Assembly (NCBI RefSeq): GCF_036245645.1
Contig: NZ_BTPE01000015.1
Location: 1 to 64,000, forward strand
Length of the DNA: 64,000 bases
Source: Algoriphagus taiwanensis
GTDB taxonomy: Bacteria > Bacteroidota > Bacteroidia > Cytophagales > Cyclobacteriaceae
Reading direction: 5' to 3'
Part shown: one piece after another, positions 59,939 to 64,000 of the stretch
Numbering within the stretch: the stretch's first letter is position 1
Layout of the letters: every line of letters begins with the position of its first letter
Translations under genes and position numbers: made by a program
Notes under the pieces: generated by a model
Database searches by the model: none
Seen by the model: the letters and a program-made list of their open reading frames with translations, nothing else
Told to the model about the DNA's origin: nothing

Positions 59939-61582
59939 ATGGAGGCAAATAGAAATCATGCAGCCCAACCCTCCAAGGGTTCTGAACCCTTGGAGGGTTT
60001 GAAAGGGCGACGTATCGAAATCATGGATACCACACTGAGGGATGGAGAACAGACCTCGGGGGTTTCCTTTTTGCCTTCCGAAAAGCTTCAGATCGCCAAA
60101 TTGCTGCTAGAGGAACTCAAAGTAGATCGTATTGAGGTGGCTTCGGCTAGGGTTTCCGAAGGAGAATTGGAAGGGGTTCAGAAAATCACCCAATGGGCGA
60201 GTCAAAAAGGCTATTTAGATCGCGTGGAGGTTTTGGGATTTGTGGATACACCGGTTTCTGTGGATTGGATTTTGGAGGCAGGCGCAAAAGTGCTCAACCT
60301 GCTGACCAAAGGATCCATGAATCATTTGGTTCATCAATTGAAGAAAACACCCGAGCAGCACTTCTCCGATATTCAAAAAAGCATCGCTTATGCCCAAGAA
60401 AAAGGGGTAGAAGTGAATGTTTACCTGGAAGACTGGTCTAACGGAATGCGGAATTCCAAGGAATACACGCTGAGCTTGATTGACTTTCTGGCCCATCAGC
60501 CCGTCAGAAGAATTATGCTTCCCGATACCTTGGGCTTGCTTAATCCCGATGAAGTCCGAGTCTATTTCGATGAAATAGCGGCTTTGCACCCGGAGGTTCA
60601 TTTTGATTTCCATGCGCACAATGATTACGACCTTTCTGTCGCCAATGTGATGGAAGCGGTTTTGCAAGGGGCTTCTGGAATTCATACGACCGTGAATGGT
60701 TTGGGTGAAAGAGCAGGAAATGCTCCTTTGGAATCGGTTGTAGCAGTGATCAAAGACTTCACAGATTTGGAAATCGGTATTCAGGAGCAAAAGATTTTCC
60801 GGGTTTCCAAGCTGGTAGAGCAGTTTTCAGGACAGCATATCCCCGCCAATAAACCTGTGGTGGGAGAAAATGTCTTCACCCAAACGGCCGGAATCCATGC
60901 AGACGGGGACAATAAGAAAAATCTTTATTTCAACGATCTGATGCCGGAGAGATTCGGTCGTCAGCGGAAATATGCTTTGGGAAAGACCTCCGGCAAAGCA
61001 AATATTCTCAAGAATCTGGAGGAGTTGGGGATTTCTCTGGAAAAAGAAGAACTATCCAAAGTCACCCAACGAATTATAGAATTGGGAGACAAAAAGGAGC
61101 GAGTTACGACTGAAGATTTGCCTTACATCATTTCCGATGTCCTACAAAACAACTCCATTGCCAAAACGATCAGCATCGAAGGCTACCACATGACTCATTC
61201 CAAGGGGTTGAAACCTACCGTGCAGCTTCGGATGAATATCCAAGGGAAGTTTTACGATGAAAGCGCCACAGGAGATGGGCAGTATGATTCCTTCATGCGG
61301 GCTTTGAAAAAGATTTACAAGTCTTTAGGTAAAGAGCTTCCTTTGCTGACAGATTACCATGTTTCGATTCCTCCGGGAGGAAAAACAGATGCCTTTGTGG
61401 AAACGGTAATTACCTGGGACTATGGGAAAATCTTTAAAACCAAGGGACTTGACCCTGACCAGACGGTAGCGGCGATGATGGCTACCGAAAAAATGCTCAA
61501 CATCATCGAAAACATGAATTACCAACCCAAAAAAGAAGAATCCACCTATTATGGAAATGAATATCGCGCTATTGCCGGGTGA
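59939..61582 (+). CDS. cimA: Second 2-isopropylmalate synthase-like protein, probable citramalate synthase
   Basis: 547 residues from ATG 59939, seven bases past the leuD stop. Catalytic domain has IEIMDTTLRDGEQTSGVSF, HAHNDYDLSVANVMEAV and GNAPLESVVAV; a LeuA-type regulatory domain (about 410-530) follows. It differs from the leuA gene in the same operon in its acceptor-pocket region, and the operon lacks ilvA, so pyruvate + acetyl-CoA to citramalate for isoleucine is the likely reaction; a homocitrate or methylthioalkylmalate-type role is less likely. Residues 10-21 are encoded by a palindrome that interrupts the normal N-terminus. Overlaps leuB by 32 bp. Confidence 0.75.
   Translation: MEANRNHAAQPSKGSEPLEGLKGRRIEIMDTTLRDGEQTSGVSFLPSEKLQIAKLLLEELKVDRIEVASARVSEGELEGVQKITQWASQKGYLDRVEVLGFVDTPVSVDWILEAGAKVLNLLTKGSMNHLVHQLKKTPEQHFSDIQKSIAYAQEKGVEVNVYLEDWSNGMRNSKEYTLSLIDFLAHQPVRRIMLPDTLGLLNPDEVRVYFDEIAALHPEVHFDFHAHNDYDLSVANVMEAVLQGASGIHTTVNGLGERAGNAPLESVVAVIKDFTDLEIGIQEQKIFRVSKLVEQFSGQHIPANKPVVGENVFTQTAGIHADGDNKKNLYFNDLMPERFGRQRKYALGKTSGKANILKNLEELGISLEKEELSKVTQRIIELGDKKERVTTEDLPYIISDVLQNNSIAKTISIEGYHMTHSKGLKPTVQLRMNIQGKFYDESATGDGQYDSFMRALKKIYKSLGKELPLLTDYHVSIPPGGKTDAFVETVITWDYGKIFKTKGLDPDQTVAAMMATEKMLNIIENMNYQPKKEESTYYGNEYRAIAG
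59967..59999. repeat. 15-bp palindrome embedded in the cimA-like coding region
   Basis: AACCCTCCAAGGGTT (59967-59981), loop CTG, AACCCTTGGAGGGTT (59985-59999), perfect. It encodes PSKGSEPLEG in frame between the start codon and the conserved domain. Core arms are shared with the prfC terminator at 19480-19500. It looks like a mobile or recombining palindromic unit. Confidence 0.75.
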
Positions 61583-62618
61583 CGGCATCGGTCCTGAGGT
61601 TATCGCTCAGGCAGTCAAAGTAGTCAATGCCATCGGGAAAAAGTTTGGTCACAACATATCTTATAAAGAAGGATTGGTCGGTGCCTGCGCCATCGATGCC
61701 ACCGGAGATCCTTATCCGGATGCCACCCATGAGATTTGTGCAGGTTCTGACGCAGTTCTTTTTGGTGCGATCGGAGATCCGAAATACGACAACGACCCTA
61801 AAGCCAAGGTACGTCCTGAGCAAGGTTTGCTTAGAATGAGACAAAAACTCGGTCTTTTCGCCAACGTACGACCAACCTTTACTTTTCCTTCTTTGGTTCA
61901 CAAGTCACCTTTGAAATTGGATCGAGTAGACGGAGTGGACTTTGTGTTCTTCCGTGAATTGACCGGTGGGGTTTATTTCGGCGAACCGAGAGGTCGAAAT
62001 GAGCAAGGCACCAAAGCCTTCGATACTAACGTGTACAGCAAGGAAGAGATCGTTCGTTTGGCGAGAATGGGTTTTGAAGCTGCTCAGGGTAGAAGAAAAC
62101 TCCTGACCTGCGTGGACAAAGCAAATGTGATGGCAACTTCGAGATTGTGGAGAGAAACGGTTCAGGAACTCGCGCCTGAGTATCCGGATGTGAAAGTGGA
62201 ATACGAATTTGTTGATGCCGTAGCCATGCGACTGATCCAATGGCCAAAAGCCTATGACGTTTTGATTACTGAAAACCTGTTTGGTGATATTTTGACTGAC
62301 GAGGCTTCCGTGATTTCCGGTTCAATGGGCTTGATGCCATCTGCTTCTTTGGGTTCCAAAGTGAAGCTTTTCGAACCGATTCACGGGTCTTATCCTCAAG
62401 CTGCCGGAAAGGATATCGCCAATCCATTGGCAACGGTACTGTCTGCCGCCATGATGTTTGACTATGCCTTTGGATTGAAAGCCGAAGCTCAGGCGATTAG
62501 CGACGTGGTCAATCTGTCACTGGCAGAAGGCTATGTCACCGAAGATATTGCCGATGGCGGAAAAGCCTACAAAACCTCTGAAGTCGGAGATTGGTTGGCG
62601 GCGAAGATTTTGGGCTAA
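61551..62618 (+). CDS. leuB: 3-isopropylmalate dehydrogenase
   Basis: Oxidative decarboxylation of 3-isopropylmalate, and of methylmalate in the citramalate route. MNIALLPGDGIGPEV at the start, FFRELTGGVYFGEPRG, and late LMPSASLGSKVKLFEPIHGS with NPLATVLSAAMM (NAD-binding). 355 residues from 61551; the ATG at 61557 is an equally good start. Last gene of the operon, followed by a terminator. Confidence 0.95.
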   Translation: MEMNIALLPGDGIGPEVIAQAVKVVNAIGKKFGHNISYKEGLVGACAIDATGDPYPDATHEICAGSDAVLFGAIGDPKYDNDPKAKVRPEQGLLRMRQKLGLFANVRPTFTFPSLVHKSPLKLDRVDGVDFVFFRELTGGVYFGEPRGRNEQGTKAFDTNVYSKEEIVRLARMGFEAAQGRRKLLTCVDKANVMATSRLWRETVQELAPEYPDVKVEYEFVDAVAMRLIQWPKAYDVLITENLFGDILTDEASVISGSMGLMPSASLGSKVKLFEPIHGSYPQAAGKDIANPLATVLSAAMMFDYAFGLKAEAQAISDVVNLSLAEGYVTEDIADGGKAYKTSEVGDWLAAKILG

Positions 62619-62639
62619 TATTCCAAGTCATAAAATGAA

Positions 62640-62669
62640 GAAACCACCTCAGGAATGGGGTGGTTTTTT
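62640..62669 (+). terminator. Terminator of the ilv-leu operon, left copy of a 27-bp repeat
   Basis: AAACCACC (62641-62648) / GGTGGTTT (62659-62666) with a 10-nt loop and a T run. The sequence from 62640 to 62666 recurs exactly at 63301-63327. Confidence 0.8.
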
Positions 62670-62724
62670 ATTCATAGGAGGAAGAATTCCGTTGAATGAA
62701 TTAAATTCAAAAAACTTTCAAATC

Positions 62725-62949
62725 ATGGAAAATTCGGTTCTCAAAGAAAAGCTTCATCATTTGGTCGATTCTGCTGACACCAAATTATTGGAGATTTTGT
62801 ATTCGGTGGCCAGTGAATTTCATCAAACAGCTGATGATCTAACTCCTGAACAGCTAGCAGAACTGAAAAGAAGATTGGACTTGTTCGATGCTGGCAAGAT
62901 GTTTTTTAGCACTTGGGATGAAATGATTTCAAAAATTGAAAATGAGTAA
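62725..62949 (+). CDS. Addiction-module antitoxin
   Basis: 74 residues from ATG 62725; earlier in-frame starts lie in leuB and its terminator. C-terminal half DLTPEQLAELKRRLDLFDAGKMFFSTWDEMISKIE matches the putative addiction-module component family (R-R-x6-8-G-x6-W-x-E-x3-I pattern). Together with the downstream toxin remnant it forms a RelE/ParE-type type II module. The stop codon overlaps the toxin start as TAATG. Confidence 0.8.
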   Translation: MENSVLKEKLHHLVDSADTKLLEILYSVASEFHQTADDLTPEQLAELKRRLDLFDAGKMFFSTWDEMISKIENE

Positions 62950-63257
62950 TGTCTTGGTCTATTAGCTATTCCAGTCAGGCCCAAGCAGATGTTCGAGTAG
63001 CGTTCAGGTATTACAAAGAAATCAGTGAATCTCTGGGGAAGTATTTTTTGAGTGAGCTGAAGCATGCCTAAAAAGCCATACTTAATGCGCCTGAGGGATT
63101 TCAAGTAAGATTTTTTGATCGAGTCAGAGCATATCCACTTAAAAAATTCCTCTTTTTGGTTCTTTTTGTAGTAGTTGAAAAATCCGTTTATGTGGTGGCG
63201 GTTTTTAATACTAATCAGAACCCTGAGCTTATGGAGTCGAGATTGAAATCTGATTAA
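62949..63257 (+). pseudogene. RelE/ParE-like toxin with an in-frame nonsense codon
   Basis: Reading from ATG 62949 gives MSWSISYSSQAQADVRVAFRY and on to ELKHA at residue 40, then TAA (63069-63071), then, in the same frame, KAILNAPEGFQVRFFDRVRAY, PLKKFLFLVLFVVVEKSVYVV and AVFNTNQNPE to a stop at 63255-63257. The two parts join into one RelE/ParE toxin of about 102 residues with the family's central Arg and late Tyr/His-region pattern. One base change would restore it. The antitoxin is intact. Confidence 0.85.
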
Positions 63258-63300
63258 CTGATTGTAAAGTTTTTGGGATAAAATTTCCCTTATAGACGAT

Positions 63301-63327
63301 GAAACCACCTCAGGAATGGGGTGGTTT
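63301..63327. repeat. Right copy of the 27-bp hairpin repeat
   Basis: Identical to 62640-62666. It lies 6 bp past the end of the Mrr-like gene on the minus strand, so it may act as its terminator, although the T run is weak. Confidence 0.8.
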
Positions 63328-63332
63328 CTTTA

Positions 63333-64000
63333 CTATTTCATATCTCTATATCGTTCGAAGAATTTCATATCGGGGTCATAAATTGTCTTAGGAATTACTC
63401 CTAATTCCTTTTTTTCAAACATTTCTACAAGCTTAGTGCCATCAATCAATTCTAGTTTAATATTTGCTTTTTCAATTTCATGTGCAGCTTTGGCAAAATT
63501 TCCAGTGGTAATAATTAGTCCTTTTTCAACACTCCTTTTATTTGTCTCCATTACTCCAATAAAAGCTTGAACTTTTTCAGTGGGAACTGTACCCTGAAAT
63601 CTTTTGCACTGAAAAAATACGCTAAGACTTACAAATGGATTTAGTTTTAAAGTGGCGTATCCGTCAATACCCCCATCATTTGACCTTTGGGTAATTTCAA
63701 TATTTTCAAAATCATATTCCTTTAATAAGCGACCACAAAGATGCTCAAACCCTATAGGGGAGATGCTTTGTAGTACCTCGATTAAAGAGGGTTTAACCAC
63801 AGATTGACCTTCTTCTGGTTCGGTAGTTTCAATTGCTGTTTCAATCTTGTTTTTTTCCTGCTCCAGGGAATCTTTATTTTGTCTTAAATCTTGAAATATT
63901 TTGACCCACTTAAGAAAAATATCATAGGATTCAGACTCATTTAATTTTGTTTTCCAGCCAATCTCAGATAAGGCCCATATTCCATGTTTAGAAGAATCCA
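63333..64000 (-). CDS. Mrr-like type IV restriction endonuclease, partial
   Basis: The frame is open to the window edge, so the 5' end is missing; at least 222 residues are visible. The start-side part contains SSKHGIWALSEIGW, like the winged-helix end of Mrr proteins, then a linker (about 20-65). The catalytic domain follows: FEHLCGRLL, SNDGGIDGYATL (Asp) and FFQCKRF (QxK), KGLIITTGNFAKAAHEI and LELIDGTKLVEMF. Mrr enzymes cut DNA with foreign methylation. A GTG at 63798-63800 could be mistaken for the start, but the coding pattern continues upstream. Confidence 0.85.
   Translation of the reverse strand, partial: DSSKHGIWALSEIGWKTKLNESESYDIFLKWVKIFQDLRQNKDSLEQEKNKIETAIETTEPEEGQSVVKPSLIEVLQSISPIGFEHLCGRLLKEYDFENIEITQRSNDGGIDGYATLKLNPFVSLSVFFQCKRFQGTVPTEKVQAFIGVMETNKRSVEKGLIITTGNFAKAAHEIEKANIKLELIDGTKLVEMFEKKELGVIPKTIYDPDMKFFERYRDMK

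Noticed and set aside
63069..63071. Recoding of the TAA in the toxin gene
   Set aside because: TAA has no known bacterial recoding of this kind, and no stimulatory structure was seen; a nonsense mutation is simpler.
1..64000. CRISPR arrays, tRNA or rRNA genes, IS elements
   Set aside because: No spaced direct repeats, cloverleaf genes, rRNA signatures or transposase motifs were seen on either strand.

Overview
The window looks like a chromosomal segment of a Bacteroidota bacterium, most likely order Cytophagales, family Cyclobacteriaceae (Algoriphagus-like). Supporting signs are a GLPGLI-family protein next to a CarboxypepD_reg/TonB-type outer-membrane barrel, OmpA proteins with thrombospondin type-3 repeats, a DUF4221-like lipoprotein beside a NVEALA-like exported peptide, Na+-NQR genes, and promoters of the Bacteroidota type (TTG, 16-24 bp, TAnnTTTG). 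The genus is inference. I saw no rRNA, tRNA, CRISPR array, transposase or integrase.

Layout. 0-7.6 kb, mostly minus strand: lipA, a small barrel protein, L-serine dehydratase alpha chain (plus strand), a membrane protein/cation antiporter/upp operon and two tandem OmpA paralogues. 7.8-15.8 kb, plus strand: an M42-like peptidase, hpt, adk, obgE, then grpE-dnaJ behind a sigma-54-like promoter, and an ABC exporter with an associated exported protein. 15.9-19.5 kb: dps, an orphan histidine kinase and prfC. 19.5-21.8 kb: a small accessory cassette (CxxC lipoprotein, beta-propeller-like lipoprotein, 64-residue Cys-containing exported peptide), bordered on one side by a decayed copy of the 3' end of the adenine deaminase gene and on the other by the intact gene. 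23.5-29.9 kb: cmk-ispH and nqrABCDE, with no nqrF in the window. 30-45.9 kb: DUF1080 and DUF502 proteins, selD-mnmH (selenouridine), trxA, an exonuclease-DnaE fusion, a GLPGLI/TonB-type pair, and an overlapping glycosyltransferase-sigma factor-rsmG operon. 46.1-50.7 kb: tgt-lptG-EamA, a MazEF-like toxin-antitoxin pair with a perfect inverted-repeat operator, and ispE.

51-62.6 kb is a complete branched-chain amino acid locus: ilvD-ilvB-ilvN-ilvC-leuA-leuC-leuD-(cimA-like)-leuB. It starts with an 18-residue leader peptide, nine of whose residues are Leu, Val or Ile, followed by mutually exclusive antiterminator and terminator hairpins: a textbook ribosome-mediated attenuator. The second LeuA-like enzyme suggests that isoleucine may be made through citramalate, using the same LeuCD and LeuB enzymes; there is no ilvA here. 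The last 1.4 kb becomes accessory: an addiction-module antitoxin with a toxin killed by a nonsense codon, enclosed by two identical 27-bp hairpin repeats, then an Mrr-like restriction enzyme cut by the window edge.

The most interesting items are the ilv attenuator, the peptide cassette at the ade 3' end, a palindrome embedded in frame in the cimA-like gene, and the lineage-type losses of zinc ligands in Tgt and DnaJ.
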